Assembly (NCBI GenBank): GCA_965279075.1
Contig: CBDIHI010000010.1
Span: 310,001-374,000 of the forward strand
Direction of reading: 5' to 3'
DNA from: SZAS-79 sp965279075
GTDB taxonomy: Bacteria; Pseudomonadota; Gammaproteobacteria; Burkholderiales; SG8-39
DNA: 64,000 bases
Part shown: one piece after another, positions 48,631-57,156 of the stretch
Position numbering within the stretch: position 1 is the stretch's first letter
Layout: every line of letters begins with the position of its first letter
Program-made: the position numbers and the translations under genes
Notes under the pieces: model-generated
What the model was told of the DNA's origin: nothing
Database searches by the model: none
Seen by the model: only the letters and a program-made list of their open reading frames with translations

Positions 48631-49370
48631 CTAGTCTCGATCTCCGCAGTGAAACGGTAACGCGAGCCCGGGTGGTACAGGCGCGCAAATGTGGCCGGGA
48701 GGTTGCCCGACCAGGTATGGCGGTTGAGCACGAGGCAGGGCTCCCCGGGCTTGAGTTTGAGCAGGCGCGCAACCTGGCGATTGGGCGCGAGGGCCTCGAT
48801 GCTGTGCTCGGCGCGCCAGATCGGCGAGATGCGCACGAGATAGTCGCCGGGAGGCACCGAGCTGAAATCCTGGCGCAGGAAGTCCGGCGCGATCTCCGGG
48901 TTCACGTAGCGGTCCTCGAGTTGCAGCGGGATGCCGTTCTCCTTGTGCAAGACCAGCGCGTGGAAGAGCACGGTGCCCTCGGGAAGGGCGAGCGGCACGT
49001 CTGCTTCGCCGAGGCGGGCTTTCTCCAACTTGAGGACTTCGCTGGAGTAGCGGTGGCCGCGAGCCTCGATCTCGTGCTGGATGCTGCGAATCGCGACGAC
49101 GGTGGAGGCGACCTTGGGCTCGGCCACGAAAGTCCCGAGCCCCTGCACGCGCCTCAGCACCTGCTCGGCGGTAAGTTCGCGCAGCGCGCGGTGCGCGGTC
49201 ATCCGCGAGACGCCGAAAATGCGCACCAGCTCTGCCTCGGAGGGCACCTGGTCGCCCTGCTGCAGTTTGCCGTGACCGATGTGCTCGACGACCCAGCGCT
49301 TGATGCGCAAGTAGGCGGGTTCGCCGGGCGGGGCCGCCAGCACGGGTGAGAGGGTTGCTTGCTTCGACAT
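48627..49370 (-). CDS. hutC: Histidine utilization repressor (GntR family, UTRA domain)
   Basis: 247 residues from the ATG at 49370; the longer frame upstream has no support. The N-terminal GntR helix-turn-helix (AYLRIKRWVVEHIGHGKLQQGDQVPSEAELVRIFGVSRMTAHRAL) is followed by a UTRA ligand domain (HALVLHKENGIPLQLEDRYVNPEIAPDF, RHTWSGNLPATFARLYHPGSRYRF), the HutC pattern. HutC senses urocanate and releases hut operators. It heads the operon it presumably represses, and a palindrome lies across its start codon. Overlaps the MetE-like gene by 4 nt. Confidence 0.94.
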   Translation of the reverse strand: MSKQATLSPVLAAPPGEPAYLRIKRWVVEHIGHGKLQQGDQVPSEAELVRIFGVSRMTAHRALRELTAEQVLRRVQGLGTFVAEPKVASTVVAIRSIQHEIEARGHRYSSEVLKLEKARLGEADVPLALPEGTVLFHALVLHKENGIPLQLEDRYVNPEIAPDFLRQDFSSVPPGDYLVRISPIWRAEHSIEALAPNRQVARLLKLKPGEPCLVLNRHTWSGNLPATFARLYHPGSRYRFTAEIETR

Positions 49371-49380
49371 GTATATACAT
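49369..49380. promoter_or_regulatory. HutC-type operator palindrome
   Basis: ATGTATATACAT, a perfect 12-bp palindrome, directly abuts and includes the first bases of the hutC start codon on the minus strand. Its core TGTATATACA resembles the TGTATA-containing HutC sites of other proteobacteria. It could also affect the divergent ABC transporter operon 95 nt away. Confidence 0.65.
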
Positions 49381-49420
49381 GCTAGTTTTGGTGGGCCGGT
49401 CCCGTCAAGCCCGGTCTGCA

Positions 49421-49450
49421 TTGCGCGCCGCAGCACCCACCACATAGAAT
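49421..49450 (+). promoter_or_regulatory. Candidate promoter of the ABC transporter operon
   Basis: TTGCGC (49421-49426) and TAGAAT (49445-49450) with an 18-bp spacer, followed by GAGGGAG as ribosome-binding site before the ATG at 49475. Confidence 0.4.
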
Positions 49451-49474
49451 GAGGTCTTTTGAGGGAGCCCAAAA

Positions 49475-50419
49475 ATGAAAACATTCATCGCAACGTTGAC
49501 CGCAGCCTTGGCTGCAGCAGCCGTTTCCGGCGTGGCCATGGCGCAGGAAAAAGTCGTCCTCGGCATCAGCGGCTGGACGGGCTTCGCCCCGCTGTCCCTG
49601 GCCGACAAGGCCGGCATCTTCAAGAAGAACGGCGTGGACGTGGAGATCCGCTTCATCGCACCGGTGCAGCGTTCCGCGGCCCTGGCCTCGGGCGCGCTCA
49701 ACGCGGCGGCGACGACTGTCGACCAGCACCTCGTCTGGACTTCGGCCGGTGTGCCCGCGGTGCAAGTCCTGCTGATAGACAAGTCGAAAGGCGGCGACGG
49801 TGTTGTCGTTCGCAACGGGATCAACTCGATCAAGGACCTCAAAGGCAAGACCGTCGCGGTCGACGGCCCCGGTACCGTGCAGCACTTCATGCTGTCCTAC
49901 ATCCTGCAGAAGAACGGCATGACGATGCAGGACGTGATCCGCTCCACCATGGGCTCGCAGCCCGCGGCGCAGTCCTTCGTGGCCGGCCAGAACGACGCGG
50001 CGGTGACCTACGAGCCGTACCTTTCCACCGTGCGCGCCAAGCCCGAGGCCGGCAAGATCCTCGTGACCTCGGTCGACTACCCGGTGGTCGTGGACACGCT
50101 GGTCTTCCGCACCGATTTCATCAAGAAGAACCCGAAGATCGTGAAGGCCGCCGTGGACAGCTTCTTCGAGGCGCTGGACATGATCAAGAAGGAACCCGCC
50201 AAGGCCTACGAACTCATGGGCAGCGCGGTCAAGCAGACCGGCGAGCAGTTCGGCAAGTCGGCGCAGTTCATCGCCTGGCAGGACCGCGCAGCGAACAAGG
50301 CCTATTACGCCAAGGAGAACGCGGAGTTCACCAAGTTCGCCGTCGACGTGCTGAAGTTCAACCGCGTGATCACGAAGGACCTGAAGGCCAAGGACCTGGT
50401 GGATCTGAGCTTCCAGTAA
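49475..50419 (+). CDS. NitT/TauT-type ABC transporter substrate-binding protein
   Basis: 314 residues. A signal peptide ends AMA at 21-23, and the mature chain begins QEKVVLGISGWTGFAPLSLADKAGIFKKNGVDVE, the pattern of sulfonate/nitrate/thiamine-precursor receptors. NSIKDLKGKTVAVDGPGTVQHF and the AVTYEPYLSTV segment are typical of the second lobe. GAGGGAG is a strong ribosome-binding site. Divergence from hutC suggests the ligand may be histidine, urocanate or another hut substrate, but the family mostly carries taurine-like or pyrimidine compounds. A 70-nt hairpin separates it from the permease gene. Confidence 0.92.
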   Translation: MKTFIATLTAALAAAAVSGVAMAQEKVVLGISGWTGFAPLSLADKAGIFKKNGVDVEIRFIAPVQRSAALASGALNAAATTVDQHLVWTSAGVPAVQVLLIDKSKGGDGVVVRNGINSIKDLKGKTVAVDGPGTVQHFMLSYILQKNGMTMQDVIRSTMGSQPAAQSFVAGQNDAAVTYEPYLSTVRAKPEAGKILVTSVDYPVVVDTLVFRTDFIKKNPKIVKAAVDSFFEALDMIKKEPAKAYELMGSAVKQTGEQFGKSAQFIAWQDRAANKAYYAKENAEFTKFAVDVLKFNRVITKDLKAKDLVDLSFQ

Positions 50420-50469
50420 CCGGAATCGCGCCGATGTCCAGGCATCGGCGTGGTTTTGACTTTCTCCCG

Positions 50470-50539
50470 TCTCCCCATTTTGAGAGGTTTCTCCGTTTGC
50501 GCGGACGCGCAAACGGTCAAGCCTCTCAAAATGGGGAGA
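50470..50539. repeat. Large compound hairpin (nested inverted repeats) between receptor and permease genes
   Basis: Outer arms TCTCCCCATTTTGAGAGG (50470-50487) and CCTCTCAAAATGGGGAGA (50522-50539) are an 18-bp perfect inverted repeat. Inner arms CCGTTTGCGC (50493-50502) and GCGCAAACGG (50507-50516) form a 10-bp stem around GGAC. A 5x5 internal loop joins the two. The whole is nearly symmetrical, so it may be a REP/MITE-like intergenic element or an mRNA-stabilising hairpin that keeps receptor mRNA in excess, as known for other ABC operons. Confidence 0.85.
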
Positions 50540-50571
50540 TTGCTTTCCGCCGATAACGCACTGCCTCGATC

Positions 50572-51348
50572 GTGATCTTCGAACCCCTGAAGCCCGTGTC
50601 CCGCGGCGCTCGCCTTGCGCTTGGCGCCGTGTTCTTCGTCCTTTTCCTGGCGGCATGGTCGCTGGTCACCTGGGGCGGGCTGATCGACCCGATGTTCCTC
50701 AAGACGCCACTCGACACGCTGGCGACGGGCTACGCCCTGTTCGCGGAGTTCAGCTTCCACCGCGACGTGGGAATCACGCTGTTCCGGGTTGTCGGCGGGT
50801 TCGTGATGGCCGCGATCATCGCCGTGCCGCTGGGCATCATGATGGGGGCCTTCAAGCCGGTGGAGGCGTTCCTCGAGCCGTTCGTCTCGTTTGCGCGCTA
50901 CCTGCCGGCTTCGGCCTTCATCCCGCTCCTCATCCTGTGGGCGGGGATCGGTGAGGCCCAGAAGCTGCTCGTGATCTTCATCGGCTCGGTGTTCCAGGTG
51001 ATCCTGATGGTGGCGGGGGTGGTGGGTTCGACCCGCAAGGACCTGGTGGAGGCGGCATACACGCTCGGGGCGGATGCCTCGGGCATCGTGAAGCGCGTGA
51101 TGCTGCCGGGGGCCGCGCCGCAGATCGCCGAGACGCTGCGCCTGGTGCTGGGCTGGGCCTGGACCTACGTGATCGTGGCCGAACTGGTCGGCGCGGAGAC
51201 GGGGATAGGGCACATGATCATGGACAGCCAGCGCATGCTCGACACCGGGCAGATGATCTTCGGGATCTTCCTGATCGGCGCGATCGGCCTGGTGACCGAT
51301 TTCGCGTTCAAGTGGGTCAACCGCAAGCTGTACCCGTGGGCGTTCTGA
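50572..51348 (+). CDS. NitT/TauT-type ABC transporter permease
   Basis: 258 residues, starting with GTG. Six membrane segments are readable. The cytoplasmic loop EAAYTLGADASGIVKRVMLPGAAPQIAETLRL is the EAA loop that docks the ATPase. It closes with LVTDFAFKWVNRKLYPW, usual for SsuC/TauC-like permeases. It lies 152 nt after the receptor gene, across the large hairpin, and overlaps the ATPase start by one base (TGATG). Confidence 0.93.
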   Translation: MIFEPLKPVSRGARLALGAVFFVLFLAAWSLVTWGGLIDPMFLKTPLDTLATGYALFAEFSFHRDVGITLFRVVGGFVMAAIIAVPLGIMMGAFKPVEAFLEPFVSFARYLPASAFIPLLILWAGIGEAQKLLVIFIGSVFQVILMVAGVVGSTRKDLVEAAYTLGADASGIVKRVMLPGAAPQIAETLRLVLGWAWTYVIVAELVGAETGIGHMIMDSQRMLDTGQMIFGIFLIGAIGLVTDFAFKWVNRKLYPWAF

Positions 51349-52136
51349 TGGCCAAGGTTTCCATCAAGGGCGTGTCGCGGGTCTTTCCCGGCGTGAACGG
51401 GGGCGCGCCCACGCAGGCGCTGCAGCCCACCGACCTCGCGATCGAGGAAAACGACTTCATCACGATCCTGGGTCCCTCGGGGTGCGGGAAATCGACGCTG
51501 CTGAGGATCGTCGCCGGGCTCGACCAGCCGACGACCGGCGAGGTGCTCCTGGACGGCGCTCCCGTCAGCCGGCCCGGGCCCGACCGCGGCATGGTGTTCC
51601 AGTCGTACACGCTGTTCCCGTGGCTCACGGTGCGCGAAAACATCTGTTTCGGGCTGCGCGAGAAGGCGACGCCGGCCGCCAGGCAGAAGGAGATCTCCGA
51701 CTACTTCATCGACAAGACCGGGCTGGCGGGCTTCGAGAATCATTACCCGAAGATGCTTTCGGGCGGGATGCAGCAGAGGACGGCGCTGGCACGGGCGCTG
51801 GCGAACGACCCGAAGATGCTGCTGCTGGACGAGCCCTTCGGGGCGCTGGACAACCAGACCCGCGCGTTGATGCAGGAACTGCTGCTGGGGATCTGGGAGG
51901 CGGACAGGAAAACCGTCCTCTTCGTCACGCACGACATCGACGAGGCGATCTTCATGGCCAACCGGGTGGCGGTGATGTCGGCGCGGCCCGGGCGGATCAA
52001 GACCATCCTCGAGGTGGACCTGCCGCACCCGCGCCACTACACGATGAAGACCACGCCGGAGTTCTCAGGCTACAAGGCGCAGCTGACCGAGGAGATCCGC
52101 ACCGAGTCGATCAAGGCGGCGGCAATGGCGCCTTGA
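51348..52136 (+). CDS. NitT/TauT-type ABC transporter ATP-binding protein
   Basis: 262 residues from the ATG sharing one base with the permease stop. Walker A GPSGCGKST is at 42-50, the Q-loop is in VFQSYTLFPWLTV, the ABC signature LSGGMQQR is at 138-145, Walker B with DEPFGALD is near 157-168 and the H-loop is in LFVTHDIDEA. The C-terminus HPRHYTMKTTPEF matches TauB/SsuB-like ATPases. It completes a full importer (receptor, permease, ATPase) divergent from the hut operon. Confidence 0.96.
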   Translation: MAKVSIKGVSRVFPGVNGGAPTQALQPTDLAIEENDFITILGPSGCGKSTLLRIVAGLDQPTTGEVLLDGAPVSRPGPDRGMVFQSYTLFPWLTVRENICFGLREKATPAARQKEISDYFIDKTGLAGFENHYPKMLSGGMQQRTALARALANDPKMLLLDEPFGALDNQTRALMQELLLGIWEADRKTVLFVTHDIDEAIFMANRVAVMSARPGRIKTILEVDLPHPRHYTMKTTPEFSGYKAQLTEEIRTESIKAAAMAP

Positions 52137-52161
52137 GGCTGGACGGAAAGAGGAGTAAACT
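52133..52161 (+). promoter_or_regulatory. Candidate pyrG promoter
   Basis: TTGAGG (52133-52138), 17-bp spacer, TAAACT (52156-52161). Transcription would begin about 20 nt before the pyrG ATG. The -35 covers the last codons of the ATPase gene. Confidence 0.35.
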
Positions 52162-52188
52162 CTGGCTTTCTAGGCATTCGTCTCCCGG

Positions 52189-53856
52189 ATGACCAAATAC
52201 GTATTCGTTACCGGCGGTGTAGTGTCCTCTCTCGGCAAGGGGATAGCCGCCGCCTCCCTTGCAGCGATCCTCGAATCGCGCGGAATCAAAGTCACCAACA
52301 TCAAGCTGGATCCGTATATCAACGTGGATCCCGGCACGATGAGCCCGTTCCAGCACGGCGAGGTATTCGTCACTGAGGATGGCGCGGAAACGGACCTCGA
52401 CCTCGGCCATTACGAGCGCTTCCAGTCCTCGAAGATGCGCCGGTTCAACAACTTCACCACCGGCCAGGTCTACGAAAGCGTGATCCGCAAGGAGCGCCGC
52501 GGCGACTACCTCGGCGGCACGGTCCAGGTCATCCCGCACATCACCGACGAGATCAAGGCCTTCGTGAAGCGCGGGGCGGGCGAAGCGGAGGTGGCGATCG
52601 TCGAGATCGGCGGCACGGTGGGCGACATCGAGTCGCTGCCGTTCCTCGAAGCCATCCGCCAGATGGGCCTGGAGCTCGGCCGCAATAACGTCTGCTATAT
52701 CCACCTCACTCTGGTGCCGTACATCGCTTCGGCGGGCGAGATCAAGACCAAGCCCACCCAGCACTCCGTCAAGGAACTGCGCCAGATCGGCATCCAGGCC
52801 GACGTGCTCCTGTGCCGGACCGACCGGCCGCTGCCGGAGGACGACCGCCGCAAGATCGCGCTGTTCTGCAACGTCTCCAAGGAAGCGGTCATCGCCGCCT
52901 GGGACGTGGATTCGATCTACAAGATCCCCGCGATGCTGCACGACCAGATGCTCGACGAGATCGTCTGCCACAAGCTGAACATCCTCGCCAAGGCGGCGAA
53001 CCTCGCCCCCTGGAAGAAGCTGATCGACGACCTCGAGCATCCCGAGCACGAAGTGGACATCGCGCTGGTCGGCAAGTACGTCGATCTCGCGGATTCCTAC
53101 AAGTCGCTGTCCGAGGCGCTTATCCACGCCGGCATCCATACCCGTTCCAAGCTCAACATCCATTACATCGATTCGGAATCGATCGAGGCCAACGGCGTCA
53201 AGGCCCTCGAGATGATGGACGCGATCCTCGTGCCCGGCGGCTTCGGCGTGCGCGGAGTCGAAGGCAAGATCGCGGCGATCCGCTTCGCGCGCGAGAACCG
53301 GATTCCCTACCTCGGCATCTGCCTCGGCATGCAGCTTGCGACGATCGAGTTCGCGCGCAACGTCTGCGGCCTCGAGGGGGCCAACAGCACCGAGTTCGAC
53401 CAGGCCACGCCGCACCCGGTGGTGGCGCTGATCATCGAATGGCTGGACCGCACGGGCAAGACCGAGCGCAGGTCGGACGAATCGGACCTCGGCGGCACGA
53501 TGCGGCTGGGCGCGCAGAAAGTACCGGTCAACTCCGGCACGCTGGCTTCACAGATCTACGGCCCCGAGGTGAACGAAAGGCATCGTCACCGCTACGAGGT
53601 CAACAACATCTACGTCCCGCAGCTGGAGGAAAAAGGCTACGTGGTGTCGGCGCGCACGCCCAGCGAGAACCTGCCCGAGATGATGGAGCTTTCCGACCAC
53701 CCCTGGTTCGTCGGCTGCCAGTTCCACCCCGAATTCACGTCCACCCCGCGCGGGGGGCATCCGCTGTTCACCGCGTTCCTGCTTGCGGCGCAGAAGTACC
53801 GGACGCGTTCCAAGCGCATCAGCCCGGGCGGGACGCTCTCAGTCGTCGCGGCATGA
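52189..53856 (+). CDS. pyrG: CTP synthase
   Basis: 555 residues. It aminates UTP to CTP with glutamine and ATP. The N-terminal synthase domain starts TKYVFVTGGVVSSLGKGI (P-loop) and has SPFQHGEVFVTEDGAETDLDLGHYERF. The C-terminal class I glutaminase has PYLGICLGMQLA with the nucleophile Cys and HPEFTSTP with the catalytic His. Full length. It overlaps kdsA by 4 nt (ATGA), the usual pyrG-kdsA-eno-ftsB arrangement. Confidence 0.98.
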   Translation: MTKYVFVTGGVVSSLGKGIAAASLAAILESRGIKVTNIKLDPYINVDPGTMSPFQHGEVFVTEDGAETDLDLGHYERFQSSKMRRFNNFTTGQVYESVIRKERRGDYLGGTVQVIPHITDEIKAFVKRGAGEAEVAIVEIGGTVGDIESLPFLEAIRQMGLELGRNNVCYIHLTLVPYIASAGEIKTKPTQHSVKELRQIGIQADVLLCRTDRPLPEDDRRKIALFCNVSKEAVIAAWDVDSIYKIPAMLHDQMLDEIVCHKLNILAKAANLAPWKKLIDDLEHPEHEVDIALVGKYVDLADSYKSLSEALIHAGIHTRSKLNIHYIDSESIEANGVKALEMMDAILVPGGFGVRGVEGKIAAIRFARENRIPYLGICLGMQLATIEFARNVCGLEGANSTEFDQATPHPVVALIIEWLDRTGKTERRSDESDLGGTMRLGAQKVPVNSGTLASQIYGPEVNERHRHRYEVNNIYVPQLEEKGYVVSARTPSENLPEMMELSDHPWFVGCQFHPEFTSTPRGGHPLFTAFLLAAQKYRTRSKRISPGGTLSVVAA

Positions 53857-54695
53857 AGCTGTGCGGCTTCGAGGCCGGCCTCGACAAGCCCCTCTTCCTG
53901 ATCGCCGGTCCTTGCGTGATCGAGTCGCGCGGCCTGCAGATCGAGACTGCAGGCAGGCTTAAGGAAATCTGCGCGCCGCTCGGCGTGCCGCTGATCTTCA
54001 AGTCCTCCTACGACAAGGCGAACCGCAGTTCGGGCAAGTCCTTTCGCGGGCCCGGCATGGACGAGGGCCTCAGGATCCTCGATGACGTCCGGCGCGAGCT
54101 CGGCCTGCCCGTGCTGACCGACGTGCACACTGCGGAAGATGTCAGGGCGGTCGCGGCCGTAGTGGACGTGCTGCAGACGCCCGCGTTCCTGTGCCGGCAG
54201 ACCGATTTCATCCATGCCGTGGCTTCGGCAGGGCGGCCGGTGAACATCAAGAAAGGCCAGTTCCTGTCGCCGCACGAGATGAAGAACGTCGTCGACAAGG
54301 CGCGTGAAGCCAGCGGCACGGACAACATCATGGTGTGCGAGCGGGGCGCTTCGTTCGGCTACAACAACCTGGTGTCCGACATGCGGTCCCTCGCGATCAT
54401 GCGCGAGAACCGCTGCCCCGTCGTGTTCGACGCCACGCATTCGGTGCAGTTGCCGGGCGGCAATGGCACGGCCTCGGGCGGGCAGAGGGAGTTCGTGCCG
54501 GTGCTGGCGCGCGCGGCCGTCGCCGCCGGGATATCGGGCATCTTCATGGAGACGCACCCGAATCCGGAAGTCGCATTGTCCGACGGGCCGAATGCGTGGC
54601 CCCTCGGCATGATGCAGGAGCTCCTAGGGACGCTGGTCGAACTCGACCGCGCCGTGAAAAGAAAAGGCTTCGTGGAAGACCGCGTAGCCGCCTAG
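53853..54695 (+). CDS. kdsA: 3-deoxy-8-phosphooctulonate synthase
   Basis: 280 residues from the ATG overlapping the pyrG stop; the long frame upstream is a pyrG shadow. KdsA condenses arabinose 5-phosphate with phosphoenolpyruvate to Kdo 8-phosphate for lipopolysaccharide. Marks include FLIAGPCVIES, FKSSYDKANRSS, LTDVHTAED, NIKKGQFLSPHEM and FDATHSVQLPGG. A Cys at the metal-ligand position would show as IAGPC; this motif is followed by VIES as in both metal and non-metal forms, so the class is not decided. eno follows after 22 nt. Confidence 0.97.
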   Translation: MKLCGFEAGLDKPLFLIAGPCVIESRGLQIETAGRLKEICAPLGVPLIFKSSYDKANRSSGKSFRGPGMDEGLRILDDVRRELGLPVLTDVHTAEDVRAVAAVVDVLQTPAFLCRQTDFIHAVASAGRPVNIKKGQFLSPHEMKNVVDKAREASGTDNIMVCERGASFGYNNLVSDMRSLAIMRENRCPVVFDATHSVQLPGGNGTASGGQREFVPVLARAAVAAGISGIFMETHPNPEVALSDGPNAWPLGMMQELLGTLVELDRAVKRKGFVEDRVAA

Positions 54696-54717
54696 ACGGG
54701 ATAACGGGGAAACGATC

Positions 54718-56001
54718 ATGAGTTCTATCGTAGATGTGGTTGCCAGGGAGATCCTGGATTCGCGCGGCAACCCCACGGTCGAGGCCGACGTGCTGCTCGA
54801 GTCGGGCGTCATGGGACGCGCCGCAGTGCCTTCCGGCGCTTCCACGGGCAGCCGCGAAGCGATCGAACTGCGCGACGGGGATGCCGGCCGCTACGGTGGC
54901 AAGGGCGTGCTGCAGGCGGTGGAGAACGTGAATACGGAGATCTCCGAGGCGATCGTCGGGCTCGACGCCACGGAGCAGAGCTTCATCGATAGCACGTTGA
55001 TCGACCTGGACGGGACCGAGACCAAGTCGCGCCTCGGGGCCAATGCGATGCTCGCGGTCTCGATGGCGGTCGCCAAGGCCGCTGCGGAGGAATCAGGCCT
55101 GCCGCTGTACCGGTATTTCGGCGGGTCCGGCGCAATGCAAATGCCGGTCCCGATGATGAATGTCATCAACGGCGGTGCGCATGCCAACAACAGCCTGGAC
55201 ATGCAGGAGTTCATGATCGTGCCGGTGGGAGCGCAGAGCTTCCGCGAGGCGCTGCGCTGCGGGGCGGAGGTCTTTCATGCCCTCAAGAAGCTGATCGACG
55301 CGAAGGGCATGTCCACCGCGGTGGGCGACGAGGGCGGCTTCGCGCCGAACCTGCCGACGCACGCGGCGGCGATCGAGTTCATCATGGAGGCCATCGACAA
55401 GGCGGGCTACACGCCGGGGCAGGACGTGGTCCTGGCGCTGGACTGCGCCAGTTCGGAGTTCTTCAGGGATGGCCGCTACGTGCTCGAGTCCGAAGGCCTC
55501 GAACTCGATCCGGCGGGGTTCACCGATTACCTCGCGAGCCTGGCGGACAAGTACCCGATCATCTCCATCGAGGACGGCATGGCCGAGGCGGACTGGGAGG
55601 GCTGGAAGACGCTCACCGACCGGCTCGGCAAGTCCGTGCAGCTGGTGGGCGACGACATTTTCGTCACCAACGCCCGGATCCTGCGCGAAGGCATCCGCCA
55701 GGGCGTGGCGAACTCGATCCTCATCAAGGTCAACCAGATCGGCACGCTGACCGAGACGTTCGCGGCGATCGAGCTGGCCAAGCGCTCGGGGTATACCTCG
55801 GTGATCTCGCACCGCTCCGGCGAAACGGAAGACACGACGATCGCCGACATTGCCGTGGGCACTAACGTCATGCAGATCAAGACCGGGTCGCTGTCGCGCT
55901 CGGACCGCATCGCGAAGTACAACCAGCTCCTGCGCATCGAGGAAGACCTCGGCGACCCGGTCAGTTATCCGGGGCGGGACGCCTTCTTCCAGCTGAAGTA
56001 G
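54718..56001 (+). CDS. eno: Enolase
   Basis: 427 residues. It interconverts 2-phosphoglycerate and phosphoenolpyruvate. The start IVDVVAREILDSRGNPTVEADV, the loop PSGASTGSREAIELRDGD, NVINGGAHANN and the signature LIKVNQIGTLTET are all intact, as are SHRSGETEDT and the metal-site aspartate and glutamate residues. GGGGAAA precedes the ATG. It supplies phosphoenolpyruvate used by KdsA; the genes are commonly adjacent. Confidence 0.98.
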   Translation: MSSIVDVVAREILDSRGNPTVEADVLLESGVMGRAAVPSGASTGSREAIELRDGDAGRYGGKGVLQAVENVNTEISEAIVGLDATEQSFIDSTLIDLDGTETKSRLGANAMLAVSMAVAKAAAEESGLPLYRYFGGSGAMQMPVPMMNVINGGAHANNSLDMQEFMIVPVGAQSFREALRCGAEVFHALKKLIDAKGMSTAVGDEGGFAPNLPTHAAAIEFIMEAIDKAGYTPGQDVVLALDCASSEFFRDGRYVLESEGLELDPAGFTDYLASLADKYPIISIEDGMAEADWEGWKTLTDRLGKSVQLVGDDIFVTNARILREGIRQGVANSILIKVNQIGTLTETFAAIELAKRSGYTSVISHRSGETEDTTIADIAVGTNVMQIKTGSLSRSDRIAKYNQLLRIEEDLGDPVSYPGRDAFFQLK

Positions 56002-56028
56002 GGCTGCGGCGAGGCACTGGCCCAGTCC

Positions 56029-56331
56029 ATGAAAGTCCTGGCCGGAGTGCTCGCGGCGCTCATCCTGCTGATCCAGTACCCGCTCTGGCTGGGCAAGGGC
56101 GGGTGGCTGCGCGCCTGGGAGGTCGACCGGCGCCTGTCCGCGCAGCGGGACTCGAACGAATCCCTGGAACGTCGCAACCACGCCCTCGGCGCGGAGGTCC
56201 GCGACCTGAAACAGGGGTTCGAGGCCATCGAGGAGCGGGCCCGCTACGAGCTGGGGTTCGTCAAGCAGGACGAGGTATTCTTTCAGGTGCTCGAGGCGCC
56301 GAAGCCGCCGGCAGAGAAGCGCCCGCAATAA
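56029..56331 (+). CDS. ftsB: Cell division protein FtsB (septum formation initiator)
   Basis: 100 residues. One N-terminal membrane segment (VLAGVLAALILLIQYPLWLG) is followed by a periplasmic coiled coil (about 32-72) and the conserved FEAIEERARYELGFVKQDEVFFQV end. FtsB forms a complex with FtsL and FtsQ at the septum and helps activate septal peptidoglycan synthesis. The GWLRAWEVDRRL stretch just after the membrane is common in betaproteobacterial FtsB. It lies 27 nt after eno. Confidence 0.95.
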   Translation: MKVLAGVLAALILLIQYPLWLGKGGWLRAWEVDRRLSAQRDSNESLERRNHALGAEVRDLKQGFEAIEERARYELGFVKQDEVFFQVLEAPKPPAEKRPQ

Positions 56332-56348
56332 AGAGGCAGGAGACAGCC

Positions 56349-57155
56349 ATGCAGCTGACGAACGCACAGCTCGCGCAGTTCGAGCGCGACGGGTATTTGT
56401 ACTTCCCGAATCTCTTTTCCGCGGCGGAGATGGCACGCCTCACCGCCGAGGTGCCGCGCATCTACGCCGAGCAGCGGCCGGAGGTCGTGCGCGAGAAGGA
56501 TGGCGTGACGCCGCGCACCAGCTTCGCCGCGCATACCTACAACCCGATGTTCGCCAAGCTCGCGCATCATCCGAGGCTGGTCGAGCCGATCGAGCAGGTG
56601 TTCGGCGAGAAGCTCTACATGCACCAGTTCAAGATCAACGCCAAGGCGGCGTTCGACGGGGACGTCTGGCAGTGGCACCAGGACTTCGGCACCTGGCATC
56701 GCGACGACGCGATGCCGGAGCCGCGCGCGATGAACGTCGCGCTGTTCCTCGAAGAAGCCAACGAGTTCAACGGGCCGCTGATGTTCATTCCCGGTTCGCA
56801 CAAGGGCGGCGTGCTGAACGCCGGGCACGACACCAAGACGACCAGCTACCCGCTGTGGACAGTCGATAACGAGACCATCACCCGGCTGGTGGAGCGGGGC
56901 GGCATCGTCGCGCCCAAAGGTCCGCCGGGGTCCATGCTGATGTTCCATTGCAACCTAGTCCACGCCTCGGGCAGCAACCTGACCCCGTGGAACCGGACTA
57001 TCGTCTACCTGTCTCTTTGCGCCGTGTCGAACCATATCCGGCAGTACAAGCGAGCGGAGTACATCGCGCACCGCGACTTCACGCCTATCGATGCCCTGCC
57101 GGACGACTGTCTGATGCGCGACGATATTCAAGTAAATCTGAAGCAGGCCGCCTGA
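56349..57155 (+). CDS. Phytanoyl-CoA dioxygenase (PhyH) family Fe(II)/2-oxoglutarate oxygenase
   Basis: 268 residues from the ATG at 56349, with AGGAG upstream. The iron triad is His110, Asp112 (WQWHQDFGTW) and His205 (LVHASGSN), and Arg216 (WNRTIVYLS) probably binds 2-oxoglutarate. The N-terminal LAQFERDGYLYFPNLFSAAEM is a family hallmark. Members hydroxylate fatty acyl, ectoine or small-molecule substrates. The oxidoreductase gene follows after 1 nt, so the two most likely act in one pathway. The link to ftsB (17 nt) is probably only positional. Confidence 0.88.
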   Translation: MQLTNAQLAQFERDGYLYFPNLFSAAEMARLTAEVPRIYAEQRPEVVREKDGVTPRTSFAAHTYNPMFAKLAHHPRLVEPIEQVFGEKLYMHQFKINAKAAFDGDVWQWHQDFGTWHRDDAMPEPRAMNVALFLEEANEFNGPLMFIPGSHKGGVLNAGHDTKTTSYPLWTVDNETITRLVERGGIVAPKGPPGSMLMFHCNLVHASGSNLTPWNRTIVYLSLCAVSNHIRQYKRAEYIAHRDFTPIDALPDDCLMRDDIQVNLKQAA

Positions 57156-57156
57156 C

